Assembly: GCF_039536765.1 (NCBI RefSeq)
Contig: NZ_BAAAZF010000001.1
Coordinates: 992,001-1,056,000, forward strand
From: Parerythrobacter jejuensis
GTDB taxonomy: Bacteria; Pseudomonadota; Alphaproteobacteria; Sphingomonadales; Sphingomonadaceae
DNA length: 64,000 nucleotides
Direction: 5' to 3'
The position numbers were made by a program, and so were the translations under genes. The notes beneath the pieces were generated by a model. That model made no database searches. It was given only the letters and a program-made list of their open reading frames with translations, and was not told the DNA's origin. Shown here in pieces: positions 46,912 through 54,918 of this stretch; within the stretch, counting starts at the first letter, position 1; each line of letters begins with the position of its first letter.

Positions 46912-47400
46912 TCAGGCGATTTGCGCCTGCACCCAGTTTGCAATCTCGATCATGTGTTCCGGCGTGGAGTTCGCGGCGGCCTCCTGCATGATGTTTGCCA
47001 GCGACTTTGCCGCTAAAGCCTGATGATAGACATCCTCAGCAGCGGCAAAGGCTGAGGCAATTTCACAGGGGCGTTTGCAGTCGCTGCGTTTCAACGCGCA
47101 TGGCCCGTTCTGACGGATTTCGGTGCACCGGAAGGCAGGACCCCTTCCCTCGATCGCCTGGACAATGTCGAGCAGCGTGATCGTGTCGACCGGCCTTGCC
47201 AGCCGGTATCCCCCGCTTTTGCCCCGCACGGACGCGGCGATGCCCGCCCGACGCAGCAGTTGCATCTGCTTCGACAAATAGCCTGAGGGTAACTCGAAGA
47301 ACTCGGCCAGCGCGTCCACGCTCAACCCTTTCCCCTCCGGCAGTACGGCCAGAATGGTGCAGATATGGGTCGTCCATTCGATACCCTTGGCCAGCTGCAC
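46912..47400 (-). CDS. Rrf2 family transcriptional regulator
   Basis: About 162 residues from the GTG at 47400, supported by AAGGAG six bases upstream. An Rrf2 winged HTH is visible at about 8-65 (ELPSGYLSKQMQLLRRAGIAASVRGKSGGYRL). A cysteine set Cys92, Cys101, Cys108 and Cys112 lies where IscR/NsrR-type Fe-S ligands occur, so it may bind an Fe-S cluster and sense iron, redox or NO state. Tandem palindromes upstream cover the divergent promoter region. It faces the gene for a histidine-rich membrane protein. An upstream in-frame ATG at 47448 would lie inside the palindromes and is judged unlikely. Confidence 0.88.
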   Translation of the reverse strand: MQLAKGIEWTTHICTILAVLPEGKGLSVDALAEFFELPSGYLSKQMQLLRRAGIAASVRGKSGGYRLARPVDTITLLDIVQAIEGRGPAFRCTEIRQNGPCALKRSDCKRPCEIASAFAAAEDVYHQALAAKSLANIMQEAAANSTPEHMIEIANWVQAQIA

Positions 47401-47416
47401 TCTTGACTCCTTAATC

Positions 47417-47446
47417 GGATATATTTTATCCGGATACAGAATATCC
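47417..47446. promoter_or_regulatory. Tandem abutting 15-base palindromes (putative Rrf2 operators)
   Basis: Two copies of GGATA-N5-TATCC lie end to end with no gap: 47417-47431 and 47432-47446. Each arm pair is a perfect inverted repeat. They fill the region between the divergent Rrf2 gene and the membrane protein gene, both of which have AAGGAG ribosome sites about 5 bases from their starts. The minus-strand copy at 47417 contains TAAAAT, a plausible -10. The obvious ligand is the adjacent Rrf2 protein. Confidence 0.8.
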
Positions 47447-47461
47447 ACTTAAGGAGCTGCC

Positions 47462-48079
47462 ATGAATATCAGGGCGAAGCAAGCACACCGTACTCTGGCA
47501 GGTTTCATCGGTCTGTTCCTGGCTGTCCATTTCGCCACGCATCTGGCCGCCTTGTTGGGCATCGCGGCACAAGACAGCGCGTTGCAAGCCGGCAGGCTGG
47601 CTTACCAGTTTCCGTTGATCGAGATCGCTTTGGTAGCAGCGCTGATGGCGCAGATTGGACTGGGGCTTCGGCTCCTCGGACAGATCAGGAAGCGGCCGCG
47701 CAAGGGATTCTGGCACGCGGTCCAGTTCGCCAGCGCCTGTTACCTCGGGCTTTTCATAGTCTTGCACACAACGGCGGCTGTCATGACGCGGCTGGTGATC
47801 GGCCTCGACACCAATTTCTATTGGGCGGCTGGCACGCTGGTACTGGCACCGCTGAAATATGGATTCGCCCCGTATTACCTCATCGCAGTGACCGCGCTGG
47901 TCAGCCACATTATCGCCGCTCTCCATTTTCGCGGGAGCCGGCCCTGGCACAAACCCGCTTTGTTGATTGGCCCGCTGCTCGGGTCGCTGATCGTAATGGC
48001 TTATGCCGGGGCCTTTTACGCCGTCGATCTGCCGACCGCCTATCGCGACTATTTCGGTGCGTTTCCCGGCGTGGGCTAA
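47462..48079 (+). CDS. Histidine-rich membrane protein, possibly cytochrome b-like
   Basis: A 205-residue integral membrane protein with about five hydrophobic segments (about 10-34, 50-73, 85-110, 125-152, 164-185). Histidines are in or at the ends of helices: His9, His23, His27, His85, His102, His149, His155 and His163. The AHR...G...VHFATH pattern recalls the first helix of succinate dehydrogenase cytochrome b or cytochrome b561-type proteins, so heme binding is plausible but unproven. An AAGGAG ribosome site precedes the ATG. It is the divergent partner of the Rrf2 gene, so it may be derepressed under redox, iron or NO stress. Confidence 0.6.
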   Translation: MNIRAKQAHRTLAGFIGLFLAVHFATHLAALLGIAAQDSALQAGRLAYQFPLIEIALVAALMAQIGLGLRLLGQIRKRPRKGFWHAVQFASACYLGLFIVLHTTAAVMTRLVIGLDTNFYWAAGTLVLAPLKYGFAPYYLIAVTALVSHIIAALHFRGSRPWHKPALLIGPLLGSLIVMAYAGAFYAVDLPTAYRDYFGAFPGVG

Positions 48080-48154
48080 TCGCACCGAATTACCCCTTTC
48101 CTTTGTCCGAATTTGCGGCAATCGTGCACGCCATAGCTCCCAAGGAGAGGACTC

Positions 48155-50317
48155 TTGAAACTTGTTTCTACACTCGCACTCACTGCCGCGCTTGCCATGA
48201 CAGTCGCAACGCCAGCCGCAGCCGATGACGACAATGCCAAGACCCCGGCGACAGCGACCGATGATGGTGTCCCCGGTCCGGAGCAGGATCCTTTTATCTG
48301 GCTGGAAGAAGCCCGCAGCGAGGAAGCGCTGGCCTGGGTCCGCAAGGAAAACGAGCGGACCAATGCCGCGCTGACCACTGATCCGCGTTTCGAGAAGCTG
48401 AAGGCCGATGCGCTGGCCATCCTCGACAGCGAAGACCGTGTGCCGTTTGTCGGCTTTTCCAAATTCGGGCTGGTCAATTTCTGGCAGGACAAGGACAATC
48501 CCAAGGGCCTGCTGCGCCGGACCACGCGCGAAAGCTACAAGACCGACAATCCCGAGTGGGAGACCATTCTCGACATCGACGCACTGGCCAAGGCTGAGGG
48601 GCGCGAGTGGGTTTACAAAGGCTCATCCTGCCTGCCGCCCGATGGCCGTATGTGCATGATCGCCCTGTCGGATGGCGGCAAGGACGCGACCGAGCTGCGC
48701 GAATTCAATATGGAAACCGGTGAATTCGTGGAGGGCGGCTTCGCCCTGCCCGAAAGCCAGGGCGGCGCCAGCTGGATCGACGAAGACACGCTGCTGGTCG
48801 GGCGCGACTTTGGCGACGGAACCGTCACCGAAAGCCTCTATCCCTTCACCGCACGAATCTGGCAACGCGGCACGGCGATCGAAGATGCGCAGGAAATCTA
48901 TCGCGGCGACCCCAAGGATGTGTCCGCCGGGGCCTATCTGCTGCGCGATGCCGCCAGCACCGTGCATGCGCGCATGGCCTATCGCGGGCTGAGCTTCCAT
49001 GAGCGCGCCTATTACGTCTGGAAAGACGATGCCTGGCTCCAGCTCGATATGCCCAAGAAGGCCAATCCCTACGGCATCGTTGACGGACAAATCCTGTTCA
49101 GCACCGATGTTGACTGGACTGTGGGCGAGCAGACCTTCCCTGCCGACGCCCTGATCGCGGCTGATCTGGAGGAATGGAAAGCCGACCCCAATGGCGCGGC
49201 GAAAACGCTGGTCTGGGCTCCGGCAGAGCGCCAGACCAAGCGCGGCGGCGCAATCACGGCCAACAGCCTCTATGTCGGCTTGCTAGATAATGTGCGCGGG
49301 CAGGTGATGAAGTTCGACTATGCCGATGGCGCATGGACATCGAGCAAGGTCGATCTGCCGGATAACGCCACGGTGAGCATCGGCGCATCGTCCAACGAAA
49401 CCGACGAGATCATGTTTACTGTCACGGATTTCCTGACGCCGACGACGCTCTATTATTCAGACGGTGGCACCCCCGAAGTGCTCAAGACCAGCCCGAGCCG
49501 CTTCGATGCGAGCGGGATGGAAATCGAGCAGTTCGAAGCACCTTCGGCCGACGGTACCCAGATCCCCTATTTCATCGTCAAACCCAAAGGCATGCAACTG
49601 GGCGCGAACACGCCAACTCTGCTGACTGGGTATGGCGGCTTCCAGGTCTCACGCCTGCCTGGATATCTGGGCTCTGCGGGTAAGCTGTGGGTCGAGAATG
49701 GCGGCGCCTATGTGCTCGCCAATCTGCGTGGTGGCGGCGAATTCGGGCCGGAATGGCACCAGTCCGCCATTCGCGAAAACAAGCAGCGCACCTGGGACGA
49801 TTTCATCGCCGTGGCCGACGATCTGCAGAAACGCGATCTGACGGCAGCGGAGAATCTCGGCATTCAAGGCGGTTCGCAAGGCGGCCTGCTCGTCGGCACC
49901 GCCTTCACCCAGCGGCCTGACCTGTTTGGCGCAGCGATTGTGGCGATCCCGCTGTTCGACATGTTGCGCTATCACGAGATCGGTCGCGGTGCGTCGTGGA
50001 TCGGCGAATATGGCGATCCGCGCATTCCGGAACAGCGTGCCTGGATCGAGGGATATTCGCCCTATCAGAAGCTGGTTGAGGGCAAGGACTTCCCTTCTCC
50101 GTTCTTCTGGGCCTCGACCGCCGATGACAGGACCCATCCCGCCCATGCCCGCAAGGGCGCGGCACGGATGAAGGAGCTGGGCCAGCCATATTACTATTAT
50201 GAGGATATGACCGGCGGCCATTCGGGCGGTGTCGACAATGAACAGCGCGCGACGCTTTCGGCGCTGCAATATGTCTATCTGATGCAGCGCCTGATGGGTG
50301 ACGCTCCGGAACAATAA
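48155..50317 (+). CDS. Prolyl oligopeptidase family serine peptidase (S9), exported
   Basis: A 720-residue S9 peptidase with a signal peptide (about 1-23). The start is TTG at 48155 with a near-perfect AGGAGAGG site; no in-frame ATG lies before the signal sequence core. The catalytic triad is Ser574 (GGSQGG), Asp657 (ADDRTHPAH) and His689 (GGHSGG). The N-terminal beta-propeller-like region precedes the alpha/beta-hydrolase domain. Family members cut short peptides after Pro or similar residues; periplasmic location suggests peptide scavenging. An intrinsic terminator follows. Confidence 0.93.
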   Translation: MKLVSTLALTAALAMTVATPAAADDDNAKTPATATDDGVPGPEQDPFIWLEEARSEEALAWVRKENERTNAALTTDPRFEKLKADALAILDSEDRVPFVGFSKFGLVNFWQDKDNPKGLLRRTTRESYKTDNPEWETILDIDALAKAEGREWVYKGSSCLPPDGRMCMIALSDGGKDATELREFNMETGEFVEGGFALPESQGGASWIDEDTLLVGRDFGDGTVTESLYPFTARIWQRGTAIEDAQEIYRGDPKDVSAGAYLLRDAASTVHARMAYRGLSFHERAYYVWKDDAWLQLDMPKKANPYGIVDGQILFSTDVDWTVGEQTFPADALIAADLEEWKADPNGAAKTLVWAPAERQTKRGGAITANSLYVGLLDNVRGQVMKFDYADGAWTSSKVDLPDNATVSIGASSNETDEIMFTVTDFLTPTTLYYSDGGTPEVLKTSPSRFDASGMEIEQFEAPSADGTQIPYFIVKPKGMQLGANTPTLLTGYGGFQVSRLPGYLGSAGKLWVENGGAYVLANLRGGGEFGPEWHQSAIRENKQRTWDDFIAVADDLQKRDLTAAENLGIQGGSQGGLLVGTAFTQRPDLFGAAIVAIPLFDMLRYHEIGRGASWIGEYGDPRIPEQRAWIEGYSPYQKLVEGKDFPSPFFWASTADDRTHPAHARKGAARMKELGQPYYYYEDMTGGHSGGVDNEQRATLSALQYVYLMQRLMGDAPEQ

Positions 50318-50324
50318 CTCGGTA

Positions 50325-50348
50325 AGGGCGGCCTGCTGGTCGCCCTTT
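50325..50348 (+). terminator. Intrinsic terminator after the S9 peptidase gene
   Basis: A 9-pair stem (AGGGCGGCC with GGTCGCCCT) around a TGCT loop, then TTTGCCTTT. It is nearly the same sequence as the terminator behind atpC. It lies 8 bases after the peptidase stop codon. Confidence 0.85.
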
Positions 50349-50371
50349 GCCTTTCACGATGGCTCAGTGAC

Positions 50372-51004
50372 TTACTCTGCGTCGACCGGGATCATCACTT
50401 CATTGCGGCGCAACGGTGCCGGTACCATTGGTGCGTCATAAAACGCATACTCAGCCGGACCGGAAGCGCTCAAGTCCTGGGTTGCCATCCACTCACGCAA
50501 CCGAACTTCCTGCGCCTGCAGATCAGCCGTACCCGGCGCGCCCGCAAACTTCACCGCGACCATCCGGCGACCTGGGATCTCTTCCAGCGCGATATCCTCG
50601 GGCGGCTGCGGCAGGGTGTCGAGGGTGTATTTGGACGGCATTACAAAACGTGTGCGCCATGCGCCGCCATCATCCCCATCCTGGATTACAGGTGCAGTCA
50701 TCGCGATTTTCTCGGGCGGGTCCTGGATAACCGGCGATGTCATTGCAATGGCTTCGCCAGGCCGGTCCTCAGCGAAGATATAGGCTGCAAGACGGCGAAA
50801 ACCGGCATTGAGAGCGCGTTCGCGGCTGCCGGAATGGGTCACTTCGGCAACCACCATCGGCGCGTATTGGCGCAGTTCGAAATCGCCATCTGCTGTCACG
50901 ACAGTATGGGCAGGTTTCTCGATCGAGCGATATTGCGCCAGGCCTGCAACCCCGCCGATCGCGGCAAGGCCGATACCAGCTGCTATCAAAAGTCTCTTAC
51001 GCAT
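50372..51004 (-). CDS. SOUL-family heme-binding-like protein
   Basis: A 210-residue protein starting at the ATG at 51004, with an N-terminal hydrophobic segment (about 3-22) that anchors or exports it. The remainder matches the SOUL/HEBP fold: YRSIEKPAHTVV, DFELRQYAPMVVAEV and the tandem IAMTSPVIQ / IAMTAPVIQ signature at about 90-110, and FVMPSKYTLDTLPQP. SOUL proteins may bind heme; the heme ligand is not certain in bacterial members. It has no evident partner gene and follows the S9 peptidase on the opposite strand. Confidence 0.88.
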   Translation of the reverse strand: MRKRLLIAAGIGLAAIGGVAGLAQYRSIEKPAHTVVTADGDFELRQYAPMVVAEVTHSGSRERALNAGFRRLAAYIFAEDRPGEAIAMTSPVIQDPPEKIAMTAPVIQDGDDGGAWRTRFVMPSKYTLDTLPQPPEDIALEEIPGRRMVAVKFAGAPGTADLQAQEVRLREWMATQDLSASGPAEYAFYDAPMVPAPLRRNEVMIPVDAE

Positions 51005-51072
51005 GTGACGCTCCGCTTGTGTTTCAGCGATACAAGCTCTTGCGGGCACTCCTTGTTCCCGATCCCGGGCGG

Positions 51073-51381
51073 CTAGCGCACAGGGGAATGGAAATCGGGC
51101 GGCTTCTTTTTGACCCAGCGAACGAACTTGCTCACGGCCTCGTGCGCCAGGATCGCGTCGATATCCTCGCCACAGCGGGCAAGCTCGGCATTGGTGAAAT
51201 GGGCATGGATCGTCTTGTGGCAAACCGGATGAACCGGGACAGTCGCCCTGCCCTTTTTCGACTTTGGCACCGTGTGATGCCACTGTATCCGCGTTTGAAA
51301 TCCGCGCCCGCACAGCCAGCAAGTGAGGCCTTGCGTCTCGTCCGCCCCCTTCCCAGAACCGCTGTGCCCGCTAGAAGTCAT
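51073..51381 (-). CDS. Small HNH-type zinc-binding protein
   Basis: A 102-residue protein with an HNH-like arrangement: Cys21 and Cys24 (CWLC), QWHHTVPKS with His35 and His36, then HPVCHKTIHAHF with His51, Cys54, His55 and His59. This fits a zinc-stabilised HNH fold, but no extra DNA-recognition region is present and nuclease activity is unproven. Similar proteins occur alone in related genomes. It is divergent from a GST gene with 16 bases between the starts and lies 68 bases upstream of the SOUL gene on the same strand. Confidence 0.72.
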   Translation of the reverse strand: MTSSGHSGSGKGADETQGLTCWLCGRGFQTRIQWHHTVPKSKKGRATVPVHPVCHKTIHAHFTNAELARCGEDIDAILAHEAVSKFVRWVKKKPPDFHSPVR

Positions 51382-51397
51382 GGCGAGGGAGTTAGCA

Positions 51398-52117
51398 ATG
51401 TCCGAGTTGAAAGCCTATCACCTGCCTGGCCGCTGGGGTCTCGTGACGGTCAGTCCATTCTGCCTGAAGCTTGATGCGTTCATGCGGATGACCAATCTCC
51501 CGCATGAATCGCTCACGGCAGCTACGCCGTTTGGCGGCCCCAAGAAGAAGGCGCCTTGGATCACTCACAAAGGCCGCAAGATCGGCGATTCCGCGATCAT
51601 TATCGATTATCTGAAGGAAACTTTCGGAGTCGATCCCGATGCCCATCTGGATGCAAGCCAACGCGGCATTGCCCGGGCGATCCAGCGGCTGGTCGAAGAA
51701 AACCTGTATTGGGCGATGGTGTATGATCGCTGGCAGCGCCCCTCAAACTGGCCGATCCTGACCGGGTCGGTGCTGGGCGATATTCCCCTGCCGATACGCA
51801 TGGTGCTGGCCCCGATCGCGCGGCGCGGTGTGGCCAAACAATTGGCGGGCCATGGAATGGGTCTGCATGCAGAGCACGAGATCGAAGATATTGCCCGCGG
51901 CGATATCGATGCGCTGGCAGGCATACTGGGCGATCAGGAGTGGTTTCTGGGCAACCAGCCAAGCATGGCGGACGCGACCGTCTATTCGCTGCTCGCCAAC
52001 ATCATCTATGTGCCCTTTGCCAGCCCGATGAATGCGATGATCGAGGGCCATCGAAACTTACGCGCGTTCCTCGACCGGTTCCGCGCGCGGTTCTATCCGG
52101 AGGAAGTCTCGGACTGA
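51398..52117 (+). CDS. Glutathione S-transferase family protein (second)
   Basis: A 239-residue GST: thioredoxin-like N-domain (AYHLPGRWGLVTVSPFCLKLDAFMRM; ITHKGRKIGDSAIIIDYL with the Ser that supports glutathione) and a longer all-helical C-domain. It has no clear SCOP class from sequence. The ATG at 51398 has GAGGGAG upstream; an ATG at 51380 in the same frame is possible. No transport or reductase partner lies adjacent. Reaction unknown. Confidence 0.82.
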   Translation: MSELKAYHLPGRWGLVTVSPFCLKLDAFMRMTNLPHESLTAATPFGGPKKKAPWITHKGRKIGDSAIIIDYLKETFGVDPDAHLDASQRGIARAIQRLVEENLYWAMVYDRWQRPSNWPILTGSVLGDIPLPIRMVLAPIARRGVAKQLAGHGMGLHAEHEIEDIARGDIDALAGILGDQEWFLGNQPSMADATVYSLLANIIYVPFASPMNAMIEGHRNLRAFLDRFRARFYPEEVSD

Positions 52118-52141
52118 CAGCCCGACCTGAGGCCGCCGCTC

Positions 52142-52654
52142 CTAGTCGAGGAACAGCTTGCCTTCATCACGCATGGCGGCTTTCGCGGCACCATATTGCA
52201 CCGGCAGCAGATCCTCGGCATCGTCGCATATATCGACTCCGACGGTCCCTTCGCTGTCGATGATCACCAGTCCGTCACTGATCGCGGGATTGTTGGGCTC
52301 CCCCGGCGTGAAATTTGTGCGGACCATCCGGCTGTAGACGATATAGCGCTTGGTCCCGTCGCGGAACTGGATTTGTGCTTCTCCACCACCCGAATAGGGA
52401 ACGCTGGCCCAGCGGCCACCCGTCACGTCCACCTGTACGCCTTCGGTGCCGCTTCGAAAGTGCACATCACCCGGCCCGGCCGCACAGACCGCAACCTGCT
52501 TACCCATCGCAGTCGTGCATTGGAAAACCGGGGTCTCGGCCTCGCGACACCCGACTTTCTCGAACGGAGCACTCGCCGCTTGTGGGCCGGCTCTGTCCGA
52601 TGGAGCGCAGGCGAACGCCACGATGGCGAGAGTCGCCATCGCGAGACGCTTCAC
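52142..52654 (-). CDS. Conserved exported lipoprotein
   Basis: A 170-residue protein with a lipoprotein leader (AIVAFAC, Cys16) and four further Cys residues in the first 60 mature residues (CREAETPVFQC, CAAGPG), which may form disulfides. The start is GTG at 52654 and overlaps the glmU stop as GTGA. It follows glmU as the second gene of an operon. No known domain is recognised. Whether it takes part in envelope synthesis is only suggested by position. Confidence 0.7.
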   Translation of the reverse strand: MKRLAMATLAIVAFACAPSDRAGPQAASAPFEKVGCREAETPVFQCTTAMGKQVAVCAAGPGDVHFRSGTEGVQVDVTGGRWASVPYSGGGEAQIQFRDGTKRYIVYSRMVRTNFTPGEPNNPAISDGLVIIDSEGTVGVDICDDAEDLLPVQYGAAKAAMRDEGKLFLD

Positions 52655-54015
52655 TTTTTCGCCTCGGCCTTCTTCTTTTTCATCGTGTCATGGAAACGGT
52701 CGGCCCAGCCTGGCTTCACCGATTGCTCGGCGCGCTCCATCCGCAATTCGCCATCGGCCACATCGCGGGTCACCGTGCTGCCCGCAGCGACAATCGCATC
52801 CGCGCCGATCTTCACCGGGGCCACCAACGCGCTGTTCGAACCGATAAAGGCCCTCTCCCCGATCACGGTCTGGTATTTGAAATAGCCATCATAATTGCAA
52901 GTGATTGTACCCGCTCCGATATTGGCGCCCGCGCCGACCGTCGTATCACCCAGATAGGTCAGATGGCTGGCCTTGGCCCCTTCACCCAGTGTCGCTTTCT
53001 TCATCTCCACGAAGTTGCCGATAAAGGCGTGATCTTCCAGCACGGCTCCAGGCCGCAGGCGAGCATAAGGGCCGACCGAGCAATTCCGGGCCAGCGTTGC
53101 GCCTTCCAGATGGCTGAACGCCTTGATGATGCTGCCATCACCAACCTTCACCCCTGGGCCGAAAACGACATTAGGTTCGACCACCACGTCGCGGCCCAGC
53201 TCCGTATCATAGCTGAAGAAGACTGTTTCAGGTGCCCGCAGGGTGACGCCAGCCGTCATGGCTTCTTCGCGCTTCAGCTGCTGCCACTGTGCCTCGGCCT
53301 GAGCCAGTTCGGCGCGGCTGTTGATACCCGCCACTTCACCCGGGTCATCCGTGACGACAACCGCGCTGTGGCGGCCATCGTCACGGGCTATATTGACGAT
53401 ATCGACGAGGTAATATTCGCCTTGGGAATTGTTGTTGTCGACCCGGCGCAGCAGGTCGAACAGGTCCGCACCTTTCACCGCCATCAGGCCCGAATTGCAC
53501 AAGGTGCAGGCGCGCTCGTCATCGCTCGCATCCTTAAACTCGACCATCTTGGAAATGTGGCCGGCCTCGTCGGCGATCACCCGTCCGTACTGCAGCGCAT
53601 CATCAGGTTCGAAAGCGAGGACGACCACCGCTGGAGCATCATCCTGATGCAGGCGATCGAGCATCATATCCATGGTCGAACTGCGCACGAAGGGCACATC
53701 GCCGTAAAGGATCAGCACATCGCCGGAATAGTCTTTCAGGTCCTCTTCCGCCATCTGGACGGCGTGGCCGGTTCCATGCTGCGGCTCTTGCAGGCAGGTC
53801 TTCGCCCGGCCTTCAACGGCCCCCTCGATCTGTTCGCGGCCTGCGCCGACGACCACGACCTTTTCCGATGGCGACAGGGCATCCACCTGCGCCATCAGGT
53901 GGTCGAGCATCGCCCGCCCAGCAATCGGGTGCAGGACCTTGTGCAGGTCGGACTTCATGCGGGTGCCCTTGCCCGCGGCAAGGATGACAGCGGCAAATTC
54001 TCGTGTGGTGCTCAT
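52651..54015 (-). CDS. glmU: Bifunctional N-acetylglucosamine-1-P uridyltransferase/acetyltransferase GlmU
   Basis: A 454-residue enzyme making UDP-GlcNAc for peptidoglycan and lipopolysaccharide. N-domain: LAAGKGTRMKS at about 12-22, with the HKVLHPIAG block. C-domain: left-handed beta-helix repeats (from about 250, for example GPYARLRPGAVL, HLTYLGDTTVG, GANIGAGTITCNYDG). The ATG at 54015 is chosen because upstream sequence is not GlmU-like. A perfect 15-base palindrome sits 2 bases before it. It is divergent from gph with 61 bases between starts. Confidence 0.97.
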   Translation of the reverse strand: MSTTREFAAVILAAGKGTRMKSDLHKVLHPIAGRAMLDHLMAQVDALSPSEKVVVVGAGREQIEGAVEGRAKTCLQEPQHGTGHAVQMAEEDLKDYSGDVLILYGDVPFVRSSTMDMMLDRLHQDDAPAVVVLAFEPDDALQYGRVIADEAGHISKMVEFKDASDDERACTLCNSGLMAVKGADLFDLLRRVDNNNSQGEYYLVDIVNIARDDGRHSAVVVTDDPGEVAGINSRAELAQAEAQWQQLKREEAMTAGVTLRAPETVFFSYDTELGRDVVVEPNVVFGPGVKVGDGSIIKAFSHLEGATLARNCSVGPYARLRPGAVLEDHAFIGNFVEMKKATLGEGAKASHLTYLGDTTVGAGANIGAGTITCNYDGYFKYQTVIGERAFIGSNSALVAPVKIGADAIVAAGSTVTRDVADGELRMERAEQSVKPGWADRFHDTMKKKKAEAKK

Positions 54016-54016
54016 A

Positions 54017-54031
54017 GCCACAGCCTGTGGC
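54017..54031. promoter_or_regulatory. Perfect palindrome adjacent to glmU start
   Basis: GCCACAG, one base, CTGTGGC. It lies 2 bases upstream of the glmU start codon and 46 bases from the start of gph, so it could block translation as a tight hairpin (loop is one base, so DNA dyad is the better reading) or be an operator between the divergent genes. Confidence 0.5.
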
Positions 54032-54076
54032 ACCAAATTGTTGCAGTTTCCAGAGCTTGCAGGCATCGCCCCTCCC

Positions 54077-54757
54077 ATGGCTGACTTTCCCTTTGATGCA
54101 GTCGGGTTCGATCTCGACGGCACTCTGCTCGACACATTTCGCGATCTCGGCGCGGCGGTAAACCATGCCCTCGACCTGGGCGGATTCAAACCTGTTCCGG
54201 TCGGGAGCAGCAAGGATCTGATCGGCGGCGGTGCCAAGATCATGCTGGCTCGCGCGGTAGAGCAGCAAGGCGGAATGCCGGAGGATGATTTCCACGCGCT
54301 CTACAAGCAGATGCTGCGCTATTATTCAGAGAACAACGCGGTCCATTCGCGCCCCTATCCCGGCGTCGTCGAGGCTCTGGACGCGCTGGCATCGCGCAAT
54401 GTGCAGATGGCAGTGGTGACCAACAAGTTCGAAGAATTCGCGACCAGCATCCTGACCACGCTGGGGCTGGCCGATCGCTTCGTCACGATCATCGGCGGCG
54501 ATACGATGGGCAAAGGCAATGCCAAGCCCAAGCCCGACGCCGTGATCGAGGCCCGCAAACGCTGCGGCGCGGATGGACCGGCTGGCTCCTTCGCTTTTGT
54601 TGGCGACAGCACGTATGACGTGGCCGCCGCCAAGGGCGCAGGCGTGCCGGTGATTGTCGCGGCCTATGGCTATTGCGACAAGCCTCCGCACGAACTCGGC
54701 GGCGATGCGGTGATCGAACGATTCGACCAATTGTTGCCCGCGCTTGAACGATTGTAA
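54077..54757 (+). CDS. gph: Phosphoglycolate phosphatase-type HAD hydrolase
   Basis: A 226-residue HAD-superfamily hydrolase. The nucleophile motif FDLDGTLLDT is at 11-20 (Asp12 and Asp14), motif II is VVTNK at about 113-117 and the C-terminal VGDSTYDVAAAKGAG carries the acidic pair. A helical cap follows motif I. Phosphoglycolate is the likely substrate, but related Gph/PGP-type enzymes use other phosphates. It is divergent from glmU. Confidence 0.88.
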   Translation: MADFPFDAVGFDLDGTLLDTFRDLGAAVNHALDLGGFKPVPVGSSKDLIGGGAKIMLARAVEQQGGMPEDDFHALYKQMLRYYSENNAVHSRPYPGVVEALDALASRNVQMAVVTNKFEEFATSILTTLGLADRFVTIIGGDTMGKGNAKPKPDAVIEARKRCGADGPAGSFAFVGDSTYDVAAAKGAGVPVIVAAYGYCDKPPHELGGDAVIERFDQLLPALERL

Positions 54758-54918
54758 CAGCGTCTGAGGAGCCTGCCCTTACGGCATCGCGACTCCCTCT
54801 TTTCAATGTTGCAACGCAGCAGGGAACCTGTCACCCAGCCGCCACGTTGACGGGCGCGTAAGCCCGCATAAGACAACATAACCTATTCGCAGACAGACCC
54901 TTCCTGGAGGACAATTCC

